Part shown: positions 11,281 to 23,946 of the stretch, piece after piece | Position numbering within the stretch: position 1 is the first letter of the stretch | Layout of the letters: every line of letters begins with the position of its first letter | Assembly (NCBI GenBank): GCA_022605955.1 | Contig: JAKCOZ010000003.1 | Span: 40,946,761-41,010,760 of the forward strand | Direction of reading: 5' to 3' | Length of the DNA stretch: 64,000 nt | Source: Rallus limicola | Lineage: Eukaryota; Chordata; Aves; Gruiformes; Rallidae | The notes under the pieces: model-generated | Told to the model about the DNA's origin: nothing | What the model saw: only the letters and a program-made list of their open reading frames with translations | The model's database searches: none | Translations under genes and position numbers: made by a program

Positions 11281-11832
11281 TGGTTTAGCCCTGACTGGAG
11301 GCCAGATGCTCACCAGAGTCATTCTATCACTCCCTTTTCAGTTGGACAGGGGAGAAAATACATATTGAGAGGCTTAGGAGTCAAGATAAGGACAGGGAAA
11401 GATCATTCTGCAATTAGTGCCATGGGCAAAACAGACTCAACACAGAGTAAAGGAAGGAAAACTCTAATTTATGGCACCGCACTGCACACACAGTGACACC
11501 AGAGTCGGATAATGAGAAGTGCAACTAGATCTTAAAGCACCTTCCCCCAACCCTCCCTTCTTAGCAGACTTCATTTTAGTCATGATTTCACTCCCTTCTT
11601 CCACCACCTTGTGGCACAGGGAAGGGCAGGGACTGGGAAAATGGGGGCTTTGGTCAGTTCCTTGCAAGTTGGTGTTTCCTTCTTGGCCTGGGGACCATTC
11701 ATTCCTCACACCCTTCCCCTGCTGCACCATGGTGTCCCACCCACAGGACACAGTCCTTCATGAACTTCTCCAATGTTAATCCTTTCCTACAGGGCTTCAG
11801 TTCTTCACCAGCTGCCCCAGCATAGGTCACTG
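11281..11832 (-). mobile_element. Fragment of a different LTR, nested in the retroviral remnant
   Basis: About 550 bases match the 3' (sense) half of the LTR at 3058-4222 in reverse orientation, including GTTGGACAGGGGAGAAAATA and AGGACACAGTCCTTCATGAA. The match begins at TGGTTTAGCCCTGACTGGAGG and ends abruptly after CATAGGTCACTG, so the other half is lost. It separates the pol remnant from the 5' part of the host retrovirus and therefore arrived later. Confidence 0.8.
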
Positions 11833-12317
11833 TGATTTTCTTTAAATAGCTATTTAGCCCTAAAAAAAACCCTCGAAACATATTCAAGATCCATAGCAGT
11901 AGGAGCATACTGGCTTGAATACCCCAAGGATATTAAAAATTCTCAAGAGGTGCTGCAACTAGCCTCAAAGAGAAAGTGAACATGAAGGTGAAAGAAGAGG
12001 TTGGTTCTCCAGGGAAAAAAAATGAAGAATGTGATTATTAATGATTCCCGGGAGATGGCGCCCGAGGTATGGTAATGACAACGTACACAAGATTTTCCTC
12101 ACGTCCAGTAACGTCGTGTCGTAAGGCAGTATTACACTGTGCAGCTAAGTGAAAATCCTTATCCAGTTCCTTGAGGTGATAAATGCCACTGGAAGTAATA
12201 CATAATGCAAATAAGGATTTATATAATTCAATCATGCAAACAAATAATACAATATTGTAACTAGCAACTCTTAATCTTATATCCTGAAGGCTTAGAGTGA
12301 ATTTAACAACCCATCAT
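11833..12317 (-). mobile_element. Probable 5' internal (leader/gag) part of the retroviral remnant
   Basis: Lies between the nested LTR and the primer-binding site, hence in the place of the leader and gag start of the minus-strand element. A 65-codon minus frame at 12038-12235 shows no recognised gag motif. The assignment rests on position only. Confidence 0.4.
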
Positions 12318-12335
12318 ACTCCATATTGGGTGCCA
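12318..12335 (-). promoter_or_regulatory. tRNA primer-binding site of the retroviral remnant
   Basis: The minus strand reads TGGCACCCAATATGGAGT, seven bases after the LTR ending at 12343. It matches the lysine-tRNA type primer-binding site (TGGCGCCCAACGTGGGGC) at 13 of 18 bases, and all differences are transitions, as expected of decay. This fixes the element's orientation as minus. Confidence 0.6.
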
Positions 12336-12342
12336 AAAGGAC

Positions 12343-12480
12343 TGTTGTGGTTTAACCTGGCAGGCAGATAAAACGACTATATAACTGCTTTTTCACTTGT
12401 CCCCACCATCCCAGTGAGATATGAGAGAGAAACAGGAAAAAAAAAAGGGGGGGGATACCATGAAGCATCTTAAAACACAA
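12343..12480 (-). mobile_element. 5' LTR remnant of the retroviral element
   Basis: TGTTGTGGTTTAACCTGGCA mirrors the LTR end at 9567, followed by the same C-rich and A-rich tract. Similarity fades after about 12480, so the upstream U3 is truncated or too diverged. Together with 9567-10127 it brackets a provirus of about 2.9 kb, which includes the nested insertion and large deletions. Confidence 0.65.
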
Positions 12481-12899
12481 ATGCTGAAATTTAAAACAAA
12501 GTTTTGTTAATCTTCTTCCTTCCTTCTTAGAGATCTTAAGCAGTTGCCTTCTCAGCAGTGCCTGAACTTCTCTTTCTATCCTTATACCAGGAATAGGCCT
12601 TAGATTTGTTCTTCCTTACTGAGAAAAATTGAAAATTAATTGGGAAAAATAGTCAATATTCCTCCTGTCTGACTCCTAAAAGCCTGTTAGGTTCCATGTG
12701 CTGCAACTGTGACTCATCACTGGAAAAAAATGGGGGCAGGCAACTTGCCTACCAGTGGAATGGCTGTAATTGTGTCAAGCCAGGACTATAATTTCCAGAC
12801 AAGGGAACCCTTGACCTGGCTAAATTAACTTATCTTGAAGATAATAAACTGAAAAAAATTCATGCTTGATTTTCAATGGACAAGCAGGCAAACCAATAA

Positions 12900-13190
12900 T
12901 GCCATATTATAGCTAGTTTAGAGGAAAATAATGCAAAAATGAAAGAACAAATTGAAAGAGTAAGCAAAAATGAAAGTAAGAATCCTTCTAAAACTTCAGC
13001 TGCAGAATTTGGATCTCTGTGCCTAAGCTTAGTACCTAGTGCTACTGCACCAGTGCTACCCTTGTATCCCAATCATCCTGTGATGCTGGACACACCACCT
13101 AATACCCTAGGTGGTGCAGGATTACAATCAGATCCAGATAAAAATAATAATAATTTGAAGACTTTAGAGGGAGCTATTATTCATAAGTAG
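12900..13190 (+). pseudogene. Gag-like open frame (tentative)
   Basis: An uninterrupted plus-strand frame runs to a stop at 13188-13190. Its first 25 residues (LEENNAKMKEQIERVSKNES) have a hydrophilic heptad pattern typical of a coiled coil, followed by a proline-rich part (PSATAPVLPLYPNHP). This coiled-coil then proline-rich layout occurs in retroviral Gag proteins, and a retroviral remnant is next door but on the other strand. No CCHC zinc knuckle or major homology region is visible. It could be a chance frame. Confidence 0.3.
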
Positions 13191-16100
13191 CCTGAGCAAT
13201 ACAAAATACTTAAAAGTAATGCAGGGAACTGGGAGACTAAGGGTTATCCCCATGCACCCTGATTCAGTTTTTGTTGACCTTCACTCAAGTGCAGCAGTAC
13301 ACTTAAACTAGTCTTCCCCATGAATACTGTGACTCCCCTTCTATTTTCTTTATCTATTAGGATATTGTACTGCACCATTCAATAGTGGCAAGCAAGTTTT
13401 TTCTCAGGTCCAAGACTTGTTTCCTGTACTAACTGATGCCATGTCATAACCTAAGGCCTCATTGGGTCCTTTTAAAGCATTTAAAAGCATTCGATGTCAC
13501 CATGCTGGGTGACAGCCTTCAAATGTTTCTAAAGACTGCCACAGTGATGAAGGTTGCAGAAAAGAAGGTCATGATCAGGTCAGGGATAGTGGGCAAACAG
13601 AAGGTCTGTGCCTGCACTTGGTGGGATACACTTATGTCCATGTGCTTGAGAATCTGGAGAGTGGGATGTGTGTATGTGTATGTACATGTGTATGCTTACT
13701 TTCACTAGCTGAATTTATATCCCCACCAGCCAGAGCAGAGGAAGGGGGTCTATGTTTTTTCCTATAGATGGGAGCTGTTGACAACACCGCCATGTCTGTG
13801 ACAGCCTGCATGACCTGTCGTGACAGTGCCGTCTCTGTGTGTTTCTCTGGGATACGTGCTCAGCTTTGCTGCTGGTTGTGTTTCCAAATGGGAAAGCAGC
13901 ATCCATGTCCCTCAGCCTGGGAAAAAGCCCAGGTCCACAGGGCACTGGGTTGGGCTGCAGCAGATGCTCCTAACAACCCTTAGCAGTCTGTTCCCTTTGG
14001 CTGCACCCTCTCTCCAAAGGAGACCAAGGAGTTTCTGAGGTGAGATAAGGAAGCCTTTCCATAGTTAGGTGTGAACTACTCCAGGGAGATCTCTTCCAAG
14101 TTTCAGCCTGAGATGTAGAAGCCTGTCAGCTCCAGTAGCAGCACTCCACTGCTGCTCTCTTCAGCAGCTGGCTTTTCATCAGTGGGCCCTTGGGAGTGTC
14201 AAAAGATCCCCAGCTGTAAAGTGTGAGGATCTGAGAAGACTGTGTCCTAAAATGAAGCATTTTTTTTCTTATGAAATTGGTCTGTTAGTCAAAGCAGGCA
14301 TACCAGTACCTTTTCCTGATGTGGCTGGAATTAATTTAGTTGAGGTTAGCCAATGACTTTACCATCAGGACCTGTCCATGAATGGGATTAAATGCAATCT
14401 GTACAGTCATAAAGCTGTGATGGGCTGAAAACAGTGTACTCAGAGATACAGAGGACCTGAATTTATCTGTGTTCCTGTAGCTGCTTCAGCAGAATATAAC
14501 TGCCTACCTCCCCCAGCCAATATGTGGGAACAAGCATGGCTTCCTGAAGGTCAAAACCCCCACAGTCACTGCTGCTTGCTGCTCTCTCTTCCCTTTCTCT
14601 CTACAGCCAAGTGATACCATGGGGCCACTCTGATGAGAGTAATTCGGTTTTTTTGGTGGTTTATGCTATATGCAGGTAGGCATTGATACAAACACCAGAA
14701 AATCTAACACTTTAGAAAGTCTTAGGAAAGGACTTTTCAGGCCATGGAGGGCCTGGTGGAATTCAGCAGAGTCTGATGTCAACGCAGAAATTTTCTGGAT
14801 CTGAGAATGGTGTCACCTTCCCGAAACATCTGCTGTGAAGTGCTTCTCCTCCACGGTTTTCTTCTTGATTAGCCTTTTCTGTGTCAACTTTATTTCTATT
14901 GGATAGTGTAAAACTAATTGCTGAACTTGTCTGATTAATAGAAGCAGAATGTTTCTCTTTCTCAAAATAGGAATGAACATAGGAAAAAGAAATGTCAGTA
15001 CTTTTGAATTGGACTATATTACATTGTGGATTTCATGGATGCTTCTGCTTAATTAAAGTATTTTTAAAATCATGCCACCCTTTTCGTATTCTGCCTGGCC
15101 CCCATTTTGTAAAAGGGCAAGAGAAAAGGCAATGTTTTTTCATGCCTGTATGTTCCTAAATGTCAGTGTGAATATACTTAAATGTGTTCTCATTTCTCAG
15201 TGGACACTTTATTTCCAGCCCGTTTAAGAGGGCAGTTAGATTTGTCTGCTGTCACACAGAGAGGAGGGGAGGAACTGTTACTTCTGCAGTGTTATAAAGA
15301 AGTGCAGCACTCCCCCACATTCATAATTAACAGCACAAACAGACACACATGCTCTGTCTGGCTCCTCTCACTTTGTGTTAGCTCTCTCCTGCACTTAACG
15401 ACCAGTGATCACTTAGCTGCCATAGAGGAATGGGAAATATTTCAAGCGGACACTGTGGTGATACCTGGACGTGCTCCCTCCCAGACACTGGATTACTGCT
15501 CCAGCAAGAACCCCGCTTTCTTTGCAATAAAGCAGCCCAGAGGCCAGGCACATACAGAAGCTACACTCTGAAGTTTTTATTAGTCAAGTCTGAAGGTGAC
15601 TTATTAAACGATAAATAGTAAGGAGCCAAGCAGTAAAGGCAGGAATTGCTTCCTACTGTATCTTAAAACAACAAAAAAACCCTCCTCAGGGAACTTTCTT
15701 AAGCTTAAGGGAGACCCAAAGCTTTTTTTGCAAATGGAAAAGTTTTCCAACAGCAGCTGACTTTTCCAAAACTAAACTAACTTGCACTGAAGCAAGGTCT
15801 GTGATCCTGGGTGAGTTTCCCTTTCTTTTCAGAGGTTGTTAACCCTCCCTGTCCAACAGGATTATTACTCCTGTCTGTCTGGTGCACTTAATTCATTGAG
15901 AGGTAATGCAATCTACAGCATGTGTTGCCAAGCACTTTTCCAGCACACTGACTCATAGGGTATCTTTTGGCATCAAGTCTGTAGGTAATCGTACTGAAGT
16001 CTGGCTGGGCTACAGAGCTCTATCTTGGCAAGTAAAGAGGATGATTATGCAATAACACTGGCAAGACCGAGCACCTATTGGAGAATGAACCTTTGTGTTC

Positions 16101-19100
16101 AAAACCAAGATCATATTAGCAGTAAGTCCACGTAAAAGCATGGATCTGATGCAAAAAATCTGCAAGTTGCGGGGTGGTTTTTTGATGTTGTTGTTTTATG
16201 TATTTATTTGTGTGTTTATTTTGGCTGTTTCTCTGTTTCAACTACCTGTTTAGCGAATCTAAGTGACGTTCCTGCAGGCTGAAATCATGTTGCAGCATTT
16301 GGGGATAACAAGCCTCTTGCTTGTACACTAAACAAGAGACAAGCAACAGAATCTCCTGATGCAACCTGAGAGCTCCTCACTAGGGCAGGAATGCCCCTGT
16401 TGTGCTCTGCCACTGTGCAAGAGGGAAGTACAGAATCACCTGCTTCCATAGCTGACTGCAGTCACATCAGTTGGAGTGCTGGCATGACATGGTGCTGGAG
16501 AGTAACTGCAAACTGTCAGTCTTGCCTAGGACAGGGCCTTACCAACCAAGCACACACACTTAAGCACGTTTCTCTTAGTCCTTCTGCCAGCAGTGACTGT
16601 TTATGGCTCTGTTCCTGTGTCCTGTGCAGAACTGGACCTCCAGTCTGCCTATTCATGAATGTGTTGCCACATTTCCCCCCCCATTTCTGGTGTATATATC
16701 TGGTGCCTGCAGGACGAATGAGGAAAAAGCACTGTGTCAGTGATTCATTAGCAAAAAGGATCAGGGTTTCTTAAAGCACTGCTCTTGTTGCTACGATGGG
16801 TCAGAGGGTGAGAGAGCCCTGGATTAGCGTCCATAACCCCAGCTGCTAGTTCCTGTAACAATCAAGGCTGTGTTTGGAGCTCTTCCCCTGAAAGAGCTTT
16901 CTTGTCCTCTGAGATTAGTCTGGTGAAAAAAACCCAGGGCACGGAGGCACTGTTTAAGTCACATGGCCCATTTTCCACCTTGAGTGTTCTGGATCTTCTT
17001 TCTACTTCATCTAATTGTGAGGTGGTGGATGAAATGTCTGGTGTAAATGACCCCTATCTGGCAGCAAGAAAATGGTCAGTATTTGTGTTCTTCTTGCAGC
17101 TTTGCCCTTCTCTGAGATTTCTTTCTACCTCTCACATCTCTTCTGATTGTATTTCTGTCTTATCAGTGTAGATACTATTCCCTTCTTCCAATTTCTTACT
17201 GCAAAGTCCCCAGCAGTATTTGGTTGTTTCCTTTTTCAGATTTCAGTCCTAGAGGACAAGGTTTTGCTGATTCACTGTTTAAAGGGCTATATGATTTATA
17301 TTTACTGGCAGTACAGCTATGGTTGCTGCTCTAGTTTTATCCATTTGTACAGATGCTTTTTATGATACTGCAGTATTATTTTTTCAGTATATTTTATTCC
17401 CACGATTAAATAAAGCAAACATAATACAGTCTTTTGTTGGAATGTCCAACCTACATGGTCCACTACCCACCCATCCAAGAAAAATGGTTCTCTAAAATAA
17501 ATTTTACTTATTGACTTGCTCTTGTAAAACTGTAATCCTGGTGAAATCTGTAAAACATTTTTCTGTGCCTTTCCTTTGAAATTTTTTTCCCTACTGCTAG
17601 GAAAACAGTTCATGCTAGACTTAGGTCTTTCTTGCACAGCAAGGAAGAATTATTATCTCATCTGAAAATAACATCAGAAATCTGAAAGATACAACCACAC
17701 ATTCTTTTGGTTTCTTTTTGCTTTGCCTTAGTGGCCACTTCTGTCTGTCTGCTTGGTATTGGAGTATCATTCCATCCATCCTTGTTCTATAACTATTTCT
17801 TAGCAAGCAGATGACTAAGAGGGTATTTTTTTTCTTTTTTTTTCCCTTTCTTTTTTTTAGTTTATCATCCTATTTTCTTGTTAAACGCCCTGAGGAAAGG
17901 TGGTTTTTTTTCCCCACTCTTCTGTCTTTGATTTCTGGAATCTCAGGTCTCTGGATACACTGTATGAATCAGATTAATGTCAGAGTCCTATACGATATGG
18001 CCAGGTTCTTTGAGATAGGGTATGTGGAGTCTGTAATATTTAACATCAGATTTACTTGTTTGGAGATAGCTGATGTTAAACAGGATTTTAGATTTAACAG
18101 TGATGCAAAATATACTGAAAACTCAGGTGTAAGTTAGTCTTAGCAAAGTGTGGTAATCACAACATAATTGCAATAAGGTAATCACAATACAGTAATTACA
18201 ATACATAGTTCTATCACATTATCAATGTGATTCCCATTACCAGTCTCTATAATACAGCCACCATCACCATCATGACTCCAGTCTCACCAGTATGGTATGC
18301 ATGGGCTGAAGCCAGTTCAAGCCTGTTGCTTGCTTTAAAATTCTTAGTTGTTTGGTTTTTATCCTGGTGACGTAGCTGTTTATCTAAAAGAAAGGCTACC
18401 TTTGAGTCCCTTTTGCATTGAGATAATTTCAACTTCTCCTGCAACAGTCATGGCCAGTAACACCTCATGTTACTCTCTGAGCCTCATAGGCACATTCCCC
18501 TTGGTCAGGCACAATTCACTGCAGCATAGCATCCCTTTCTGGTGAGTACTACACAGAGCACTAAAGAGAAACACCATTTTCCCAGTTCTCACCTGTTGTG
18601 ATTGCAGTCCTGGAGGTTATGATTATCAGTTTTGAGCCAGGATCCCTGAAGTGTCAAGAATCTTTCACCCCTTTCCCTCTCCTGTATAAAATTCTGTTCA
18701 GCCTTCAGCTTGTTGACTTTGGATGGAAGTAAGGATGCAGACAGAACCACTGTTCTACTGAGAAGGGTGCTTGCAGATTGGGTGAGGAGACTTGGAAGTC
18801 CCCTGTAATGACTGCCTCTTTCCAAAGGCAAGAGAGCTTGTATTTACCAAGATGAAAGATAGATCTCCAGTTCTGCTTCAGGGTGTAGACCTTTATTGTT
18901 TATTCAGTTTCCTGGTTAGGTAGTATAGTCAGAAGAGCTAGGGACATTGCTTAATCTTCCTTTGCTGCAGAGAGATGATATTCTGGAGGAGATATGAGAG
19001 ACCTGCAAATGGTGTAAAACAAGACCTAACTTCACTAGCACTAGGCAAATATGTGGTGTCTTGAAGTATTAAGGAGACACTGCCATAGTCCAGTTAGGGT

Positions 19101-21468
19101 CGAGTAAATTTGCTGAAAGAATGAGAGGTGCTGAAATAAAGTCAGGAATCTTTCTTTTACCTGGGAACACCTTTTCAATGGGGACTTGGTGCAGAGTAAC
19201 AGTTTAGTAGCTCCTTGTTCTATGTGAAATGTCCGCATCCAGCCAAAAGAAGGTCCTGGGGCTTAGTATATTTTTGGGATGTCTGTGCTACCTTTGTTGC
19301 TATGTTATGAGTTTTGTGAACCCATCTGCCATGTTGAGGCCCTCAGTAAGTGTGCCCAACTCATGACAGTCCATTCCCTATCATGGTAGTGTAAAATGGA
19401 AAGGGTCCTGTAAATCTGCAGAGGCAATGCTAGCACTTGGGATATGTGGACTTTTAAGAGCACTGCCCAACTGATATAATAAGTTGCATGCTTTATCATC
19501 CAGATATGCCAGTCTTCCTTGGCTGGTTGTGTTACACTACCATAAATTTTGTATTTTTAATGTATTTTGTGCCTTAAGTAACTTGGCTGCAGCAAATGGT
19601 TTGATATTGCACTGTCATAACATTTTAATGGTTTAAAGAAGGAGTCAAAACCAGACTGCCTTGTTTTTAATTTTCTACAGCATATCTAAATCCATGCCCT
19701 GGTAGCAGACTATAATTTTTTCAGCAAACTGCAAAAATGATGGTCTTTTCAACCTTTTTTAATTGCTACCATTTATTAGAGAGAAACCATCCTTTAGTGA
19801 ACCTGAACAAATTGTCAGCTATTTCTGATCATTTTGAAGAGATAACCAATGACAACAGAGTGAACTTCACCGTTAAATTTAAGCTGGTTTGGCTGAAAAC
19901 GTTTCACATGCATACCTGAATCAATCCAAGTTACAGTAATTAAATTAGTTCCCTCCTTTGGCTATCCAGTTTCCTGTTCTCTAATAAAAATGTTGAAAAT
20001 AATTAATACGGCACAACCATTGACCATATTTCTGCAATAGGAGATAGAAATATAAACATATTTTAAAGAAAATTGTCATTCCAGTTGCAAGGGCTTAAAT
20101 TAAATATGATTCCTTTCTTTGTGCAAATGGTCTGGAGTGAGGGAACACTGTGAATTACAGAAAGCTCTGTGCTGTCATAACATGACCTGGTGATCTATAA
20201 TAAAAGAGAATAAATAATAATTAATAATCTCTAAATTACATAGAGCAGGTATTTTATGGTTTGAGTGGGTTTTGTTTGTTTTTCCGTTCCCAAAGCGACA
20301 TTAGAAAAGGAAGTAAGATAGGAGACTTGAAAGAAAATCTGAAGGAACTGTAAAAAGGAAAAGGAAGTGAAGTCAGAAAGAATACTGGTGACAAAAAATA
20401 CCCCACAGTACATATTTTCCCATTATTAGCAAGCATCTACCATTGAAGGGAAAGTCTGAATCTCTAAAACTGCCAATGTAAAAGGCACAATTAATTTGTA
20501 GATGCATAGTTATGTCATAATTTTCTCTTCATATCAAAAAAGCTGAGAAACCCACCAAGAAATACATGTAGTACCATTTCCATTCATTTAAATAGAACAA
20601 GAGCTGCTGTGGAACAATAAGCACAGTACCTGAGAGCTAGCTGTTTCTGCTGAGAAAGGCCATGATACAGTGTCTGTAGTCTAGAGAGCAAGATATTGCA
20701 TCCTACTGCCCAGAAGAAGCAAACTCAAATTTCTTCTGTAATCTATTGTATAATGGATTATCATGAATTAAAAGGAGGCATCTAACCACCTGGCAGTTGA
20801 CATTTGTTATGCCCTGGAAATTAATAAGTGAGTTATCCTAAGCCTATAAAGAAGTGCACATTTTCAGATGAGTGAATGTTTCAGTTATAGGTGAGCAGTG
20901 GTTTGTAATGTATGTTGTTGTGTGTCATCATTAGTCTTTCCAACCCACTTGAGTTTAGGAACCAGCAAGACAAGATGGAACAATTGTGTTATGACCAGTA
21001 TGCACGCACCAAGTTTTACTAACACAAATAGCCCAAGGGCCTCCAAGGGCCTCCAAAGCACTACCAGATTCACCAACAGATCTTTTCAATTACATGTCAC
21101 ATTGTGACTTAACCCTACTATCATAGATTTTAATCCCATTTTCTGTCATTGAAGACTTCATAGATTGGCCTTTATCTCTGCTTTCTTAAAGCTCTGGGAG
21201 CCTGGGTGAAGCCAGATCTCCCAAGCTATTTTTAGCACAGTTGCTTATGTTGCTGAACATATGAATTTATTGATAGAGTTCAATTCTTTCAGGGTTTATG
21301 TGTTAATGCAAAATGAGGCTTATGCTATCAAAAATCTCAGTCAAGTGTATAAAATTCAGATAGTGATGGGCCCTGGCCCTGTAGCTGCATTATACCTGAT
21401 GCAGCCTGTATTAAGCTTGCAGCATCTGCTAATTAAGTTGTGAAATCCAGCTCCCTGTCTGAGCTCTT

Positions 21469-21518
21469 TAACATCCCCTGTATATTTGGCATACAACATC
21501 CCCTGTATATTTGGCATA
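21469..21518. repeat. 25-bp unit in two tandem copies
   Basis: The word AACATCCCCTGTATATTTGG plus five following bases is repeated back to back with one difference at the last base. Such near-perfect doubling points to a recent slippage or microhomology duplication. Confidence 0.9.
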
Positions 21519-22978
21519 GTTGGATAAATGCAAGGCAGATAATAATTCATGCATTACAGTGGTCTTTTGAGATTTTTTTTAGAAAATATTCCACATGCTG
21601 CGGCAAATGTTTGACTCTGCTGCAAATGCCACTTCCTCAGTCCCATGCTTTGATTATGTCATACGTCTATTTATCTGCTTGTACTGAATGCCCCTTCTCT
21701 GTAGTGAAAATATTGAGTATTCATACACTCCTCAAGGCCTATCAAGGCATATTCCTATTTATTAAATATTGAAATGTTAGTGTTGGCCTCCACTTCATCA
21801 GCAGCATCAGCCTGCGTGAATAGATTCCTGTGTTGAGCCAAAAGCTTTCTCCTAGCTCGTTTTGCATTAGGATAGAGAAAGAATACCTTGGCAGTGTATT
21901 TAAATCTTTCTCAGTTTTCCTTTGAACAGCTCTACTTGATTCATCTTTGATAAACTGCACGTAAAATTTGATTTCTGGATTAAGCTGCTGCTGTCTTGTA
22001 AACCATCTGTTGTGGAAATCTGTGGGGGTTTTCTGCATTATTTGACTGCCACTATACATAGCTGGTTTGTATAATCTTATTGTAAGGTTTTTGGGACAGG
22101 ATATGTTCTTTCATTCTGTGAGGTCCTAGTTCAAAACCAAAGTTTTCTGCAAGCCAAAGAATTAACAGTTGTATCAGCAATCAGTGAGAAAAAACAAAAG
22201 ATGCAATTGTTTGATTACAACTTTAAAATTACCAAGGAACTCTAATTCTGACAGGAAGAACTTAAATCTCAATGATTTATATTTTAACATATTCAAAGCA
22301 AAAAACCTTTTTTCCAGTTTCAAGTTGAGTTTCAGTGTCCTCTTTGAATTGCCTAAGCATTGTTCTTAGTGATGATGTGGCCTATAAACATTAGATGTTC
22401 TGCCTCTGTGGAGTGAAAGACAGCAGGAACCAAACACACAGCATTTCTTAGTGGTGCTGGGTGCTTATGATAGTATGTACCCCTTCTCCTTACAGCCATG
22501 AATAGGTGTGGTTTTGATCTGGATGCATGCAGCTTTCAATGAAATACTGAGGAAGAAGGTAACAACATTATAGCGAAGGGCTACACAACTTAAGGATCCA
22601 GCTGGCCCTAGACTCTGCTCTGAGAAGGAGTTTAATTTGCAAGGGGGTCCACTCTCAAGCTCCTGACTCAATGAGAGGGTCTTCTTGCTAAGCTGTGTTG
22701 GACCCTCTTCTCTGTGCAGTAAATAACCAAATGTACCTTGCCACTGAATCTTACTAAATCAGACTTTGTTAACTATTTTATGTCATTAAATATATATTGT
22801 AACTTCTCTACAATGAGTGAGGTGCATTCACTCAATCCATCTCCGATAGTACTCCTTATGTCTGACATAAATAGTTTAAGATCTCTTCTAGGCTATTGCT
22901 GCTGATGTAGTGCTAATTTATTTCAGTCATTTTCATTAACAAGAAAACACTCATAACCCCTAAATGATATTGTAAGGT

Positions 22979-23027
22979 GGTTTTGGTTTGGTGGGGTGGT
23001 GTTTTTTGGTTTTGTTTTTGTTTTCTG
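22979..23027 (+). repeat. G/T-rich low-complexity tract
   Basis: Nearly every base is G or T (GGTTTTGGTTTGGTGGGGTG and on). No element is recognised; it is low-complexity sequence. Confidence 0.8.
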
Positions 23028-23946
23028 AGGAAGATAGGACAATTATTCTTTAGGTTTTTAGGAACTTGTTATTTTATACTTGGCTCTCTCAAATTCTGAC
23101 ACAGACAGCGCTTGGACCAGAGTCCATGTGCAAGTATTCCTAGTGTTTTTTTGATCTCTCATCACTCCTCGCCTTCCTCTGGAGGACAAAAAGAGTAGTG
23201 CTAGGAGTTAATATGTAAGTTATACTCTGTTCAACCAGTTAAAGCAAGTAAATGTTCCTAAAACATAAGTTAATCTGTGGGCAAAGACAAACTTGCATAA
23301 TAGTAGGAAGCTCTTTAGCAAAAAGTTGAAATTGGAGAGAGATTTTAATTTGTTTTTCCTATCAATTTGACATAATAAGCCAAGAAGTTTTGGACAGCAG
23401 GTTGGACAGTCTATGAATGCAATTTATTAAAACCAGGGGGATACGAGAAATTGTAGCATAGGGGGCCTTCTGAATTTAAAAAAGGGAATGCAGTAAAGGT
23501 CTGCTTGCTTTTGTTCTTTCATCTTACTGGGGGAACTCCATTTAGAAATGAAGCTGGAAGTAAATTCTCATTTTGTATGCTTGTTGGGAAAATTGTGTCA
23601 TTTTCATCATGCTTTAATTTGTTTGTCTTTAAAAAAGAGTGGAGGACTCTGTGTCATTCTGTCATGTTTAGATATTCAGTGTTAGTAGCAGCATTAGTCC
23701 AGGACTCCTCAGGTCTGAGAAATTATTAAGGTATTAGGATTTAAGTTTTATATACAGAGGGCATTTAGAAAGTCACATATCTTCACATATGCAAGACTGT
23801 TTCAGAATTATCTGTCTGCTTATGATTATAGTTTCTGTACAATATGAGATAATTAACAAAAAAGCCCAAACCCAAAACATGTGGAACACCATCTAGTAGT
23901 CCATAACCATATTACTTGTGAAAATGTAAAAAAATTTTTTTTCTAC

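Larger units (their letters stand above)
13191..23946. other. Long mostly unique AT-rich region
   Basis: No gene, RNA or clear transposon was recognised. The longest frames (129 codons at 15182-15571, 127 at 16391-16774) lack family motifs. Minor simple-sequence features are a T-rich tract at about 17826-17860, a short tandem duplication at 21469-21518 and a G/T-rich run at 22979-23027. Conserved noncoding elements could be present but cannot be seen without alignment. Confidence 0.5.

Noticed and set aside
19700..20110. Ancient LINE or conserved noncoding element
   Set aside because: A few words resemble old CR1/L3 sequence, but block order and extent were too weak to support a call by eye.
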